A stretch of DNA of 43,373 nucleotides from Firmicutes bacterium UBA5449 (GCA_002424305.1 DIQZ01000068.1:1-43373), one strand, 5' to 3'; positions 26,001 to 34,317 are shown, numbered from the stretch's first letter. Made by a program: numbers and translations. Notes: generated by a model from the sequence alone, not told the origin.

Positions 26001-26788
26001 TTTATTACCCGTCTATAAAGGTCATTCAAATCTGAGGTTGCAAACCTACCTCCGTCCAATTGTACCATGGGACGAAGGTCAGGCGGGATAACAGGAATAA
26101 CCTCAAGAATTATATGCTCAGGACGATTTCCTGATTTCCTAAATGCCTCAGCAACCTCAAGGCGTCTGGTTGCTCTTTGCCTCTTCTGTCCGGAAAAGTT
26201 ACGGATTTCTTCGCGGAGCTCATTTACAAGTTCGTCAAGGTCGATTTCTTCGAGGAGTTTCTTTATGGCTTCCGCTCCCATACCGGCATCAAAGATATCT
26301 CCGAACCGTTCTCGCATCTCTCTGTACTCCATCTCCGAGAGAAGCTGTTTCTTGGTAAGGGGTGTATCCCCCGGATCAACAACTATATAGGCAGCAAAAT
26401 AGATGACTTTCTCGAGTACACGCGGAGATAGATCGAGAAGCAGCCCCATCCTGCTTGGGATGCCCTTTAGATACCATATGTGAGATACAGGCGCTGCAAG
26501 CTCCATATGACCAAGTCGCTCCCTGCGAACCTTAGACCTGGTAACTTCAACTCCACACTTGTCGCAGACAATACCCTTATACCTAACTCTCTTATACTTG
26601 CCACAATGGCATTCCCAATCCCTGGTAGGCCCAAAGATCTTCTCACAGAATAAGCCCTCTCGCTCCGGCTTGAGAGTGCGGTAGTTTATGGTTTCAGGTT
26701 TTTTCACTTCTCCGCTGGACCATTGCCTTATCTGCTCAGGCGATGCAAGGCCAATACGGATCTTCTCAAAATTGCTGACGTCTAGCAA
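23072..26788 (-). CDS. rpoC: RNA polymerase subunit beta'
   Basis: This is the catalytic subunit of RNA polymerase. The product is 1238 residues, somewhat longer than the B. subtilis subunit. Cys60, Cys62, Cys75 and Cys78 form the N-terminal zinc site. NADFDGDQM at residues 447-455 gives the catalytic aspartates 449, 451 and 453. The second cysteine cluster (DCGTDQG, then TCKTRYGVCVNC) and trigger-loop region are present. The C-terminal 45 residues are strongly acidic (GEDSLELDGEVFEDDVDTDE). The start is TTG 26788 after GGAGGAG, 24 nt from rpoB. Confidence 0.98.
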   Translation of the reverse strand: MLDVSNFEKIRIGLASPEQIRQWSSGEVKKPETINYRTLKPEREGLFCEKIFGPTRDWECHCGKYKRVRYKGIVCDKCGVEVTRSKVRRERLGHMELAAPVSHIWYLKGIPSRMGLLLDLSPRVLEKVIYFAAYIVVDPGDTPLTKKQLLSEMEYREMRERFGDIFDAGMGAEAIKKLLEEIDLDELVNELREEIRNFSGQKRQRATRRLEVAEAFRKSGNRPEHIILEVIPVIPPDLRPMVQLDGGRFATSDLNDLYRRVINRNNRLKRLIELNAPDIIVRNEKRMLQEAVDALIDNGRRGRPVTGPGNRPLKSLSDMLKGKQGRFRQNLLGKRVDYSGRSVIVVGPELGLHQCGLPKEMALELFKPFVMKKLVENGYAHNIKSAKRMVERVRDEVWDVLEDVIKDHPVLLNRAPTLHRLGIQAFEPVLVEGKAIQIHPLVCPAYNADFDGDQMAVHVPLSAEAQAEARFLMLSVNNLLSPAHGKPIATPGQDLVLGCYYLTIAQRGDKGEGKWFASPDEAYMAYKEGAVTLHSLIAVRMPREKLVNGLSDEDKKRKLLVTTVGRIIFNRIFPDDFPYINDAVEDPVGESILTGEIIGLARDRSIKEIMEETSLGHPVKKGFLVQLIGMCHQRYGNAETSVILDNLKTIGFRYATQSGTTVGVEDVVVPAEKVKIIKDAEARVEEIEQQHRRGLITNDERYQLVIDRWTEAKEKVQEAMLGSLHELNPVYMMATSGARGNVSQLSQLAGMRGLVADPSGRTIDFPIKANFREGLTVLEYFSSTHGTRKGLADTALRTADSGYLTRRLVDVAQDVIVRENDCGTDQGITLSAIRQGDEVVETLRERIIGRVASEDIVHPDTGEIIVQADEEILEEHATQIDLAGISEVTVRSPLTCKTRYGVCVNCYGRNLATGNLVEVGEAVGIIAAQSIGEPGTQLTMRTFHTGGVVGDDITHGLPRVEELFEARKPKGQAVISDLDGQVSIVESKGARKVQVRSDDGDEKSYTVPYGARLEVREGQLVTAGDQVTEGSLNPHDILRVKGVRAVQGYLVKEVQDVYRSQGVEINDKHIEVVIRQMLRKVKVDDSGDTQLLPGGLVDVFEFEEENASVMKKGKQPATAKPVILGITKASLATDSFLSAASFQETTRVLTDASIKGRTDPLIGLKENVIIGKLIPAGTGMSRYRNVVPISEMAEAAADGEDSLELDGEVFEDDVDTDEYREVVSPVETGHESIDSILS

Positions 26789-26812
26789 CGACCTCTCCTC
26801 CTCTCACACGCA

Positions 26813-29800
26813 TTAAAACAGATCATCATCATCATCATCATTCGCGTCTTCCTGGAAAAAGTCGTCGTCTTCGCCTTCCCCAACTCCCTCATCCTCATCA
26901 GAAAGCTCCTCATCGATGATGTTGTTGCCGTCATCGTCAGAGTCATCAGCCTCATCATTCGTTTCATCAAAGCTATCGTCTTCAATTAGGTCACTATCAC
27001 TGTCATCCGGAGGTGAGAGTTCTTCAATTTGCATACCTATGTCGTTATCCTCGTCATCTTGCTCCTTATCATCGTCAGGCTCACTGTCATACTCTGCTTC
27101 CTCTGCCATTTTCCTTCTTTCGCGTGATGGCAGCTCATCCAGCAGTCTCTCGTCTCTTTCCCTGCCTCCGATATCGATTTCAAGAGCTTTAGCTGTATCA
27201 GCAATATCATCGTCAGACTCGCCGATTTCTATCTCTTGCTCGTCATCACTGAGAACTTTTACATCTAAGCTAAGGCTCTGAAGCTCCTTAATGAGCACTT
27301 TGAATGATTCTGGAACACCCGGCTCCGGGACATTGTCGCCTTTTACTATAGCCTCGTATGTCTTCACTCTTCCTACCACATCGTCAGACTTTACGGTAAG
27401 CAATTCTTGAAGCATAAAGGCTGCACCATACGCCTCTAAGGCCCATACCTCCATCTCACCGAACCTCTGCCCTCCAAACTGTGCTTTCCCTCCGAGAGGT
27501 TGCTGAGTAACAAGAGAGTAAGGCCCGGTGGAACGAGCGTGAATCTTGTCGTCTACCAGATGGAGTAGCTTCATCAGGTACGCGTACCCCACAGTTACCG
27601 GATTATCAAAAGGTTCACCTGTGCGTCCGTCAAACAGGACTGTCTTCCCATTGCGTGGAAGCCCGACTTCCTCCAGATAATCCATGACTTCGTGTTCTGT
27701 CGCCCCGTCAAATACAGGACTTGCCACATGAACGTTATCCTTTCTTGCGGCTGCCCCAAGGTGAGTCTCAAGAACCTGCCCAAGGTTCATACGCGAAGGA
27801 ACACCCAAAGGATTTAGAGCTACGTCAACAGGCACTCCATTAGGCATGAAGGGCATATCCTCTTCCGGAAGAATTCTCGCGATTACACCTTTGTTACCGT
27901 GGCGGCCGGCCATCTTGTCGCCTTCAGAGACTTTTCGCTTTTGGGCTACATACACTCGAACAAGGCGGTTGACTCCAGGACGGAGTTCATCACCGGCTTC
28001 CCGCGAGAATACATGGATAGCCACTACCTTGCCGGACTCTCCGTGAGGCACTCTAAGAGAAGTATCCCTTACCTCTCGAGCCTTTTCGCCGAAAATAGCA
28101 CGCAAAAGACGTTCTTCAGCGGTGAGTTCAGTCTCTCCCTTAGGAGTGACTTTGCCGACGAGAATATCACCGGTACGGACATGAGCACCTACACGAATGA
28201 TGCCTCTGTCATCCAGATCTTTCAGGGTTTCCTCTCCCACATTGGGAATGTCGCGTGTTATCTCTTCTGCGCCAAGTTTGGTATCTCTGGCATCGCATTC
28301 ATATTCCTCTATATGGATAGATGTAAAGGTGTCTTCCTTCACCAATTTTTCACTGATTAATATGGCATCTTCGTAGTTATAGCCTTCCCACGGCAGAAAC
28401 GCCACAAGTATATTACGACCCAAAGCAAGCTCACCATGGTCAGTAGACGGACCGTCAGCGATTACGTCGCCCTTTTCGACTCTCTCACCCACCCGGACAA
28501 TAGGCTTCTGATTTACACAAGTTCCTTGGTTGGATCTGATGAATTTCAGGAGCTTATATGTGTCAATTGTTCCCGCGTCAGTTTGGATAGAGATCTCGTT
28601 AGACGCGACTCTCCTGACAACACCGGAATTCCTTGCAAGTGCGACAACACCTGAATCTACAGCGCACTTACGCTCCATACCGGTACCGACAAAAGGCGCA
28701 TCTGCCTGTAACAGAGGAACTGCCTGCCTCTGCATGTTTGACCCCATGAGAGCACGACCTGCATCGTCGTTCTCGAGAAAAGGTATGAGGGCTGTAGCTA
28801 CACTGACAATCTGCTTCGGTGATACGTCCATGAAGTCGACCTGGTTGTCAGGGACCTCAACGATTTTATCCTGAAAACGAGCTACAACCTTAGATTTCGT
28901 AAATGACCCATCCTCAGCTAAGTCCTCATTAGCCTGGGCTATTACATACTTGTCTTCTTCATCGGCAGCAAGATAGGCGATTTCGCCGGTTACCATACCG
29001 TCAATTACTTTACGGTATGGGGTTTCAATGAAACCATAATCATTAATCCTGGCATATGTGCAAAGCGACCCTATCAATCCGATGTTGGGACCTTCCGGGG
29101 TCTCAATTGGGCATATTCTCCCATAGTGAGAGTGATGGACGTCACGCACTTCGAACCCGGCTCTTTCTCGGCTGAGTCCGCCCGGGCCAAGAGCTGATAG
29201 GCGCCTCTTGTGGGTAAGCTCTGCTAAAGGGTTTATCTGGTCCATAAACTGAGATAACTGGCTTGAGCCAAAGAACTCCTTAATCGCTGCCACAACCGGT
29301 CTCGTGTTTATCAGGGTCTGAGGTGTAACTGCGTCCACATCTTGGATAGTCATTCGCTCCCTGACTACCCGCTCCATTCTGGACAGGCCTATGCGAAATT
29401 GGTTCTGCAAAAGCTCTCCCACTGTTCTTAAACGTCTGTTACCTAAATGGTCTATATCATCAATGGAACCTATCCCCTGTATCAGTCCTAATAGATAATT
29501 AACCACAGCTACAAGGTCAGGGCGGGTAAGAGTCTTCACATCTTCAGAAGGAGTGCCGTTATCAATAAGCTTGACCTGCCCTCCATTGGGAGATACCACC
29601 ATTGCTTCAAGCACTCGCCCTTGTCCTGATAGCTTTGCTAAGGACTCCGCAGCGGACCTGGTGACTTTCTTGCCCGCATCTAAGAAAACCTCCCCGGTGG
29701 TTCTGTCAACAACAGGTGATACAAGTTCATATCCAATGAGTCTTTCTGCGAGAGAAAGCTTCTTGTTGAGCTTGTAACGTCCTACAGGCGCCAAATCATA

Positions 29801-30586
29801 GCGCCGTGAATCAAAAAAGAGGTTTTCAAAAAGTGATCTGGCGCTCTCTTCTGTCGGCGGTTCTCCCGGACGGAGACGCTTATAAATCTCGATGAGCGCA
29901 TCTGTCTCTGATTCTGTGTTATCCCTATCCAGTGTGCTACGAATAGCTTCAGTATCCCCTACGATATCCATGATACCCGCATCGGTTCCATAACCGAGAG
30001 CTCGAATGAGAACAGTCGCAGGTATCTTACGGGTTCTGTCAATCCTCACCCACATGCACTCTTGAGAATCCATCTCAAACTCGAGCCACGCGCCTCTATT
30101 AGGGATAAGAATCGCTGAATACAAGCGTTTACCAACAGAATCTCGCGTAAAATTATAATACACACCGGGAGACCTTACAAGCTGACTGACAACTACACGT
30201 TCTGCTCCGTTAATAACAAACGTGCCCTTTTCAGTCATAAGAGGGAAGTCACCCATATAGACTTCCTGTTCCTTTACCTCGCCTGTTTCCCGGTTTATTA
30301 GGCGAACCTTCGCCTTGAGAGAAGCTGCATACGTCACATCCCGCTGTTTGCATTCCTCGACAGAATACTTTGGGGGATCAAACTTGTGACCCACAAACTC
30401 AATCACCAAGTTACCGGTGAAATCTTGGATCGGAGATATGTCACGAAATGTCTCGTCAAGGCCCTCTTCCTTAAACCATTCGTAAGTATGCCTCTGAATC
30501 TCGATAAGGTTTGGAACTTCAAGGGCCTCGTCTATCTTGGAGAAACTGAGTCTCTTTCGTCCTCCGACCTCTGTCATAACTGCCAT
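26813..30586 (-). CDS. rpoB: RNA polymerase subunit beta with long acidic C-terminal tail
   Basis: This is the second large subunit of RNA polymerase. The product is 1257 residues from ATG 30586, nine bases after GGGAG. The rifampicin-binding region reads SSQLSQFMDQINPLAELTHK and then RRLSALGPGGLSRERAG, with the usual sensitive-type Gln, Asp, His and Ser. The conserved core ends near VKVLSDDEQEIEI. A further 136 residues follow, of which about 65 are Asp or Glu, finishing DDDDDDLF. The tail is predicted to be disordered. It is encoded in frame without interruption and its 3' end contains a run of GAT codons. Confidence 0.98.
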   Translation of the reverse strand: MAVMTEVGGRKRLSFSKIDEALEVPNLIEIQRHTYEWFKEEGLDETFRDISPIQDFTGNLVIEFVGHKFDPPKYSVEECKQRDVTYAASLKAKVRLINRETGEVKEQEVYMGDFPLMTEKGTFVINGAERVVVSQLVRSPGVYYNFTRDSVGKRLYSAILIPNRGAWLEFEMDSQECMWVRIDRTRKIPATVLIRALGYGTDAGIMDIVGDTEAIRSTLDRDNTESETDALIEIYKRLRPGEPPTEESARSLFENLFFDSRRYDLAPVGRYKLNKKLSLAERLIGYELVSPVVDRTTGEVFLDAGKKVTRSAAESLAKLSGQGRVLEAMVVSPNGGQVKLIDNGTPSEDVKTLTRPDLVAVVNYLLGLIQGIGSIDDIDHLGNRRLRTVGELLQNQFRIGLSRMERVVRERMTIQDVDAVTPQTLINTRPVVAAIKEFFGSSQLSQFMDQINPLAELTHKRRLSALGPGGLSRERAGFEVRDVHHSHYGRICPIETPEGPNIGLIGSLCTYARINDYGFIETPYRKVIDGMVTGEIAYLAADEEDKYVIAQANEDLAEDGSFTKSKVVARFQDKIVEVPDNQVDFMDVSPKQIVSVATALIPFLENDDAGRALMGSNMQRQAVPLLQADAPFVGTGMERKCAVDSGVVALARNSGVVRRVASNEISIQTDAGTIDTYKLLKFIRSNQGTCVNQKPIVRVGERVEKGDVIADGPSTDHGELALGRNILVAFLPWEGYNYEDAILISEKLVKEDTFTSIHIEEYECDARDTKLGAEEITRDIPNVGEETLKDLDDRGIIRVGAHVRTGDILVGKVTPKGETELTAEERLLRAIFGEKAREVRDTSLRVPHGESGKVVAIHVFSREAGDELRPGVNRLVRVYVAQKRKVSEGDKMAGRHGNKGVIARILPEEDMPFMPNGVPVDVALNPLGVPSRMNLGQVLETHLGAAARKDNVHVASPVFDGATEHEVMDYLEEVGLPRNGKTVLFDGRTGEPFDNPVTVGYAYLMKLLHLVDDKIHARSTGPYSLVTQQPLGGKAQFGGQRFGEMEVWALEAYGAAFMLQELLTVKSDDVVGRVKTYEAIVKGDNVPEPGVPESFKVLIKELQSLSLDVKVLSDDEQEIEIGESDDDIADTAKALEIDIGGRERDERLLDELPSRERRKMAEEAEYDSEPDDDKEQDDEDNDIGMQIEELSPPDDSDSDLIEDDSFDETNDEADDSDDDGNNIIDEELSDEDEGVGEGEDDDFFQEDANDDDDDDLF

Positions 30587-30789
30587 CCTGTCACGCTCCC
30601 ATCTCCCACCCGGACTATTGAGCGCCTAATAACGATTTAGTGCGCAGGCAATAATGATAGCCCTGCTATTTCTTAGACGAAAAATACCTTTGACTAGAAG
30701 GAAAAGAAGGATCCTGTGTAGTATAAATAAGCAAGAGCAAAATCATACACAATACATCTACTCCCGGCTACAGATTGCCGCATTCTCTA
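30587..30789 (-). other. rpoB leader, untranslated
   Basis: The stretch between the probable start site near 30783 and the rpoB ATG has no open frame with a ribosome binding site. A small stem GCAGG/CCTGC lies near its middle (30650-30676 region). I do not recognise a known leader RNA. Confidence 0.5.
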
Positions 30790-30818
30790 ATGATAGCGAA
30801 TGCTGGTGAATATGTCAA
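30790..30818 (-). promoter_or_regulatory. Sigma-A promoter for rpoBC
   Basis: The minus strand has a perfect -35 TTGACA (30813-30818), a 17-bp spacer and -10 TATCAT (30790-30795). It lies directly after the rplL hairpin and about 200 nt before rpoB, giving the polymerase genes their own promoter in addition to readthrough. Confidence 0.88.
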
Positions 30819-30820
30819 GC

Positions 30821-30861
30821 ATAAGGGGCTGCTCGTTTTTCATGAAACGGGAGCCCCTTAT
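30821..30861 (-). other. Long hairpin between rplL and the rpoB promoter
   Basis: A perfect 10-bp repeat ATAAGGGGCT/AGCCCCTTAT encloses a further CGTTT/AAACG stem. It follows rplL by about 30 nt and ends two bases before the -35 of the rpoB promoter. There is no T tract on either strand, so a processing or weak termination role is more likely than a standard terminator. In E. coli the rplL-rpoB gap also holds an attenuator and an RNase III site. Confidence 0.65.
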
Positions 30862-30891
30862 CTCATAGTACATAGTATAGCACAGAAATTC

Positions 30892-31272
30892 CTATTTTAT
30901 CTCAATAGTAGCGCCTGCTTCTTCAAGTTGCGCCTTGATGCTTTCCGCCTCTTCTTTCTTGACCCCTTCCTTTATAGCTTTAGGAGCGCTCTCTACGAGC
31001 TCTTTCGCATCCTTAAGTCCTAGTCCGGTCAGTTCGCGAACAACCTTAAGAACCGGGATTTTCTTATCTCCCGCGCTTACCAGCACAACGTCAAACTCTG
31101 TCTTTTCCTCTTCTTCCGGTGCTGCCGGACCGGCCCCCATAGCAGGACCTGCTGCAACTGCTACAGGCGCAGCTGCACTGACTCCGAACTTCTCCTCGAT
31201 AGCTTTAACAAGCTCTGAAAGTTCCAGAACTGTCATATTGGCAATAGCCTCAATGATATCTTCCTTAGTCAC
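30892..31272 (-). CDS. rplL: 50S ribosomal protein L7/L12
   Basis: This is the stalk protein that recruits translational GTPases. The 126-residue product has an N-terminal dimerisation helix, an Ala/Gly/Pro hinge (AAAPVAVAAGPAMGAGPAAP) and the C-terminal domain FDVVL...KVVRELTGLGLKDAKEL. The GTG start at 31272 follows AAGGGGAG. It is co-transcribed with rplJ 64 nt upstream. Confidence 0.98.
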   Translation of the reverse strand: MTKEDIIEAIANMTVLELSELVKAIEEKFGVSAAAPVAVAAGPAMGAGPAAPEEEEKTEFDVVLVSAGDKKIPVLKVVRELTGLGLKDAKELVESAPKAIKEGVKKEEAESIKAQLEEAGATIEIK

Positions 31273-31336
31273 AATTTGTCTCCCCTTTTTATCTTAATCT
31301 TTTTATCTGCTTCTTCCATGAACCTGCTCCGTAGTC

Positions 31337-31864
31337 TTACGCAGCAGCTTCCTCTTTCTGTCGTCTCACCGCATCAACAGCGTACGCCACATTTGTTATT
31401 ATGGCGGACAAAGCACGAGCAAACCCGGACATTGGTGCAGCTACAGCCGCGGCCACATGTCCTAACATGATATCGCGAGGAGGCAGAAGTGCCAGGCTAC
31501 GCACATCATCAGGTCCGATGACCTTTCCTAAAAGCGTGCCTCCCTTTATGCTTAACTCGCGAAACTCTCTTGTAAAGTCATTTATGATTCTCGCTACCTC
31601 TGCAGGATCTTCATAGGCAAAGGCAATAGCTGTCGGCCCTTGAAGGTATTCCTCCAGGCCTTCAAGATCCGCCTCTTTCGAAGCAATAATCGTCAGCGTA
31701 TTCTTGACGACCTTGAATTCACCTTCTGACTCATCAAGTCTCCGTCTGAGATTGGTCAATGCTCCCACATTCAAGCCTCGGTAATCTACAAGGACGACTC
31801 CTTGAGCCTTCTCCAGCTTCTCTTTGAGCTCGTCTACTGCTGCGACTTTCTCAGGTCTTACCAA
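31337..31864 (-). CDS. rplJ: 50S ribosomal protein L10
   Basis: L10 is the base of the L7/L12 stalk and the autoregulator of its operon through a leader RNA. The 175-residue product contains VVLVDYRGLNVGALTNLRRR, VKNTLTIIA and GPTAIAFAYEDP. The start is TTG 31864, after GGGAGGTG. The upstream 230 nt hold the L10 leader and an attenuator hairpin. Confidence 0.97.
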   Translation of the reverse strand: MVRPEKVAAVDELKEKLEKAQGVVLVDYRGLNVGALTNLRRRLDESEGEFKVVKNTLTIIASKEADLEGLEEYLQGPTAIAFAYEDPAEVARIINDFTREFRELSIKGGTLLGKVIGPDDVRSLALLPPRDIMLGHVAAAVAAPMSGFARALSAIITNVAYAVDAVRRQKEEAAA

Positions 31865-31902
31865 GCTTACGACACCTCCCTTCCTAAAGGCTTTTCGACT
31901 AA

Positions 31903-31934
31903 AAAGAGCCCTCGCATGAGAGCGGGGGCTCTTT
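31903..31934 (-). terminator. Attenuator hairpin of the rplJL leader
   Basis: In the transcript AAAGAGCCC pairs with GGGCTCTTT, with one small internal mismatch and a GC-rich top, followed directly by a T run (CTCTTTTT). It lies about 40 nt before rplJ and downstream of the L10-binding structure. This is an intrinsic terminator in leader position, consistent with L10-dependent attenuation. Confidence 0.88.
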
Positions 31935-31979
31935 AAGATACAAGCAATCAGAAGTTGGCAGTTCAGCTACTTCATACTG

Positions 31980-32075
31980 CTGTCCCCGACCTCGGCGGGT
32001 GAACGCAAGTTGCGCTCATTAAGTTTCCAAACACCCGCTGTCTTTGGTCATGGAAGACCACAAAAACAGCTTTTT
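31980..32075 (-). promoter_or_regulatory. Ribosomal protein L10 leader RNA
   Basis: The transcript reads ACCAAAGACAGCGGGTG, then a TTAATGAGCG segment and CACCCGCCGAGG. GCGGGTG (complement of 32032-32038) pairs with CACCCGC (complement of 31995-32001), enclosing an inner stem at 32001-32017. The order and conserved bases match the known L10 leader family upstream of rplJ in Bacillota, which binds the L10(L12)4 complex. It is followed by the terminator at 31903-31934. Confidence 0.88.
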
Positions 32076-32094
32076 TGTTTTATCTATTCGTTAG

Positions 32095-32811
32095 CTACTC
32101 GTACTTTTCAGCAAGTCTAGCCACAATTTGCATAGGACTTACACGAATTCCCGGTCCCATCGTTGAAGAAAGAGCAACACTCTTCAAATAGCCGCCTTTA
32201 GCAGCAGCAGGCCTTGCCTTAATCAGTGCATCCAGTATAACTGCTAAATTCTCAATTAGTTTTGCTTTTTCAAAAGAAGCTTTTCCAATAGGCACGTGCA
32301 CAATAGCTGTCTTGTCAGCCCTGTACTCGACTTTACCTGCTTTGATCTCGCTAATAGCCCTTTCCACTTCAAAAGTGACCGTTCCTGTCTTAGGGTTAGG
32401 CATCAAGCCACGCGGGCCCAAGATACGTCCGAGACGGCCTACCACACTCATCATGTCCGGGGTCGCAACAGCTACATCGAAATCCAGCCATCCGCCTTCG
32501 ACCTTCTCAGCCAGCTCCTCTGCACCAACAAAATCTGCCCCGGCTTCTTCTGCCTCCTTAGCTTTTTCTCCCTTAGCAAAGACAGCGACCCTGACAGCCT
32601 TACCTGTTCCATGCGGAAGCACAACTGTGCCTCTTACCTGCTGATCAGAGCGTTTCGGGTCAATACCCAGTTTGACTGCTAATTCTATAGTCTCATCAAA
32701 CTTAGCTTTTGCTGTTGCCTTTAATAGATCAACAGCTTCGGAAGGAGAATAAAGCTGATTCCTGTCATAGAGTTTCAAAGCTTCCTGATACCGCTTGCCA
32801 CGAGCTGCCAT
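32095..32811 (-). CDS. rplA: 50S ribosomal protein L1
   Basis: L1 forms the mobile stalk that moves E-site tRNA, and represses its own operon in other bacteria. The 238-residue product contains GTVVLPHGTGKAVRVAVFAK and GRLGRILGPRGLMPNPKTGT, both diagnostic. ATG 32811 follows AAGGAGG. The 102-nt gap to rplK holds only a small GAAGCA/TGCTTC stem. Confidence 0.98.
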   Translation of the reverse strand: MAARGKRYQEALKLYDRNQLYSPSEAVDLLKATAKAKFDETIELAVKLGIDPKRSDQQVRGTVVLPHGTGKAVRVAVFAKGEKAKEAEEAGADFVGAEELAEKVEGGWLDFDVAVATPDMMSVVGRLGRILGPRGLMPNPKTGTVTFEVERAISEIKAGKVEYRADKTAIVHVPIGKASFEKAKLIENLAVILDALIKARPAAAKGGYLKSVALSSTMGPGIRVSPMQIVARLAEKYE

Positions 32812-32913
32812 TTACACATAAACCTCCTTGTGGTGCAATCGAAGCAGATTGCTTCTCCCACTTACTAAAGCACAAATATTTACGAGTACGTAAGTACCGA
32901 CAAAAACATATGA

Positions 32914-33342
32914 CTAGCCTAATATCTCCACACCCATACTTCTGGCAGTACCGGCTATCATTTTCTCTGCTGCCTCTATGGTGGTGGCATTAAGATCCTT
33001 CATTTTCTCTGTGGCGATCTCTCTCAGCTGTGCTTTCGTAATTCTCGCCACTTTGTTCTTATTGGGAATACCGGACCCTTTGTCAATTCCTGCAGCTTTC
33101 CGTATAAGGAATGACGCAGGCGGAGTTTTCAGTACATAGGTGAAGGATCTGTCATCATATACTGTTATCTCAACGGGAATAATAGTCCCTGCCTGAGATG
33201 CTGTCTTCTCATTAAATGATCGCACAAACTCCATTATATTGACGCTGTGCTGCGCCAATGCCGGTCCCACAGGCGGCGCTGCCGTAGCTTTTCCTGCCTG
33301 TATTTGGAGCTTCACGATAGCTGCTATTTTCTTTCTTGCCAT
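32914..33342 (-). CDS. rplK: 50S ribosomal protein L11
   Basis: L11 is the protein of the GTPase-associated centre, target of thiostrepton. The product is 142 residues from ATG 33342 (MARKKIAAIVKLQIQAGKAT), nine bases after AGGAGGG. The proline-rich segment APPVGPALAQHSVNIMEF is intact. A longer frame from 33372 precedes the ribosome binding site. The 44-nt leader contains GATGTTT and GGTGGG, loosely reminiscent of L1-binding sites; this was not verified. Confidence 0.97.
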   Translation of the reverse strand: MARKKIAAIVKLQIQAGKATAAPPVGPALAQHSVNIMEFVRSFNEKTASQAGTIIPVEITVYDDRSFTYVLKTPPASFLIRKAAGIDKGSGIPNKNKVARITKAQLREIATEKMKDLNATTIEAAEKMIAGTARSMGVEILG

Positions 33343-33386
33343 GGCGTGTGTCCCTCCTGCCCACCTTACCAAACATCTTAACCTAT

Positions 33387-34061
33387 CTAAATCTTCTCCA
33401 CCTGGCTGAAATCTAATTCCACAGGTGTATCACGCCCAAACATAGAAACGAGCACTTTCAACTTTCCTCTGTCAGCTTGAATTTCCTGGACGATTCCTGT
33501 GAAGTGCTGGAATGGTCCGGATATCACTCTGATGCCTTCACCGACGGAAAAGTCGACTTTTGGACGAGGTTCTTCCAGGCCGATCCTTTTCATGATTTCA
33601 CGGAGCTCAGATTCCTGAAGAGGAATGGGTTTCGCTCCCGTACCAACAAACCCGGTAACCCCCGGAGTGTTCCTCACCAAATACCAGGAGTCATCCTCCA
33701 TCAGCATCTCTACTAGAACATAACCAGGGAATATCTTCTTCTGGTTAATCTTCTTTTTGCCATCCTTGAACTCGTACTCTTCCTCGGTTGGAATGAGAAC
33801 CCTAAATATCTTGTCCTCTTTTTCCATGGACTTTACCCGTCTCTCAAGGTTTGTCTTTACCTTGTTCTCATAACCTGAGTACGTATGGATGACATACCAC
33901 TTTTTGTCCGGGTGTTCCTCGTCATGGGTAATATCACCACCGGGCACATCAGCCGGACTTTGTTCCTCGTCGCCCGCTCCTGTTTCATCGGCAGCAGCAA
34001 GTTTCTTTTCCGCCGCTTGCAGCTCGTCTTCAGCAGAACGGGCCTTGTCAATTCTGTCCAC
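33387..34061 (-). CDS. nusG: Transcription factor NusG with acidic N-terminal extension
   Basis: NusG is the transcription elongation factor that binds the RNA polymerase clamp and, through its KOW domain, S10 or Rho. The product is 224 residues, against about 177-181 in B. subtilis and E. coli. The NGN domain begins at residue 53 (KKWYVIHTYSGYENKVKTNL) and the KOW domain VGEGIRVISGPFQHFTGIVQ lies near the C-terminus. Residues 1-52 hold 17 acidic and only 5 basic residues and look disordered. The start, GTG 34061, has a poor ribosome binding site, but an in-frame TAA two codons upstream prevents a longer product. Confidence 0.95.
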   Translation of the reverse strand: MDRIDKARSAEDELQAAEKKLAAADETGAGDEEQSPADVPGGDITHDEEHPDKKWYVIHTYSGYENKVKTNLERRVKSMEKEDKIFRVLIPTEEEYEFKDGKKKINQKKIFPGYVLVEMLMEDDSWYLVRNTPGVTGFVGTGAKPIPLQESELREIMKRIGLEEPRPKVDFSVGEGIRVISGPFQHFTGIVQEIQADRGKLKVLVSMFGRDTPVELDFSQVEKI

Positions 34062-34116
34062 CTGTTAAGGGCTGTGCTGCCTCAGCAACACTTGCCCCTC
34101 ACCCCCTACTGAAGTC

Positions 34117-34317
34117 TTACCTAATTAGGGTTTGTAAAACCCGAGAAAATGCGAAGTCAATTAGTCCGATATATGCAGTAGATATTGCGACAACAAAAAC
34201 CACTACTAATGTAGAGGTAACCAATTCCTTGCGGCCAGGCCAGGTAACCTTCCTGAGCTCGGCTCTGACTTCCCTGAAAAACTTGCCAATACGGCCGAAC
34301 CACTCCTTAATACGCAT
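34117..34317 (-). CDS. secE: Protein translocase subunit SecE
   Basis: SecE is a single-pass clamp subunit of the Sec translocon that holds SecY. The product has an amphipathic N-terminal region ending EVRAELRKVTWPGRKEL and one membrane segment (TSTLVVVFVVAISTAYIGLI). The start is best placed at ATG 34317 (66 residues), eight bases after GGAAGG. GTG 34335 would add six residues. It lies between rpmG and nusG. Confidence 0.95.
   Translation of the reverse strand: MRIKEWFGRIGKFFREVRAELRKVTWPGRKELVTSTLVVVFVVAISTAYIGLIDFAFSRVLQTLIR

Noticed and set aside
26782..26985. Minus-strand frame overlapping the rpoB/rpoC junction
   Set aside because: It is a low-complexity Met/Arg/Thr-rich shadow of the Asp-rich rpoB tail in another frame.
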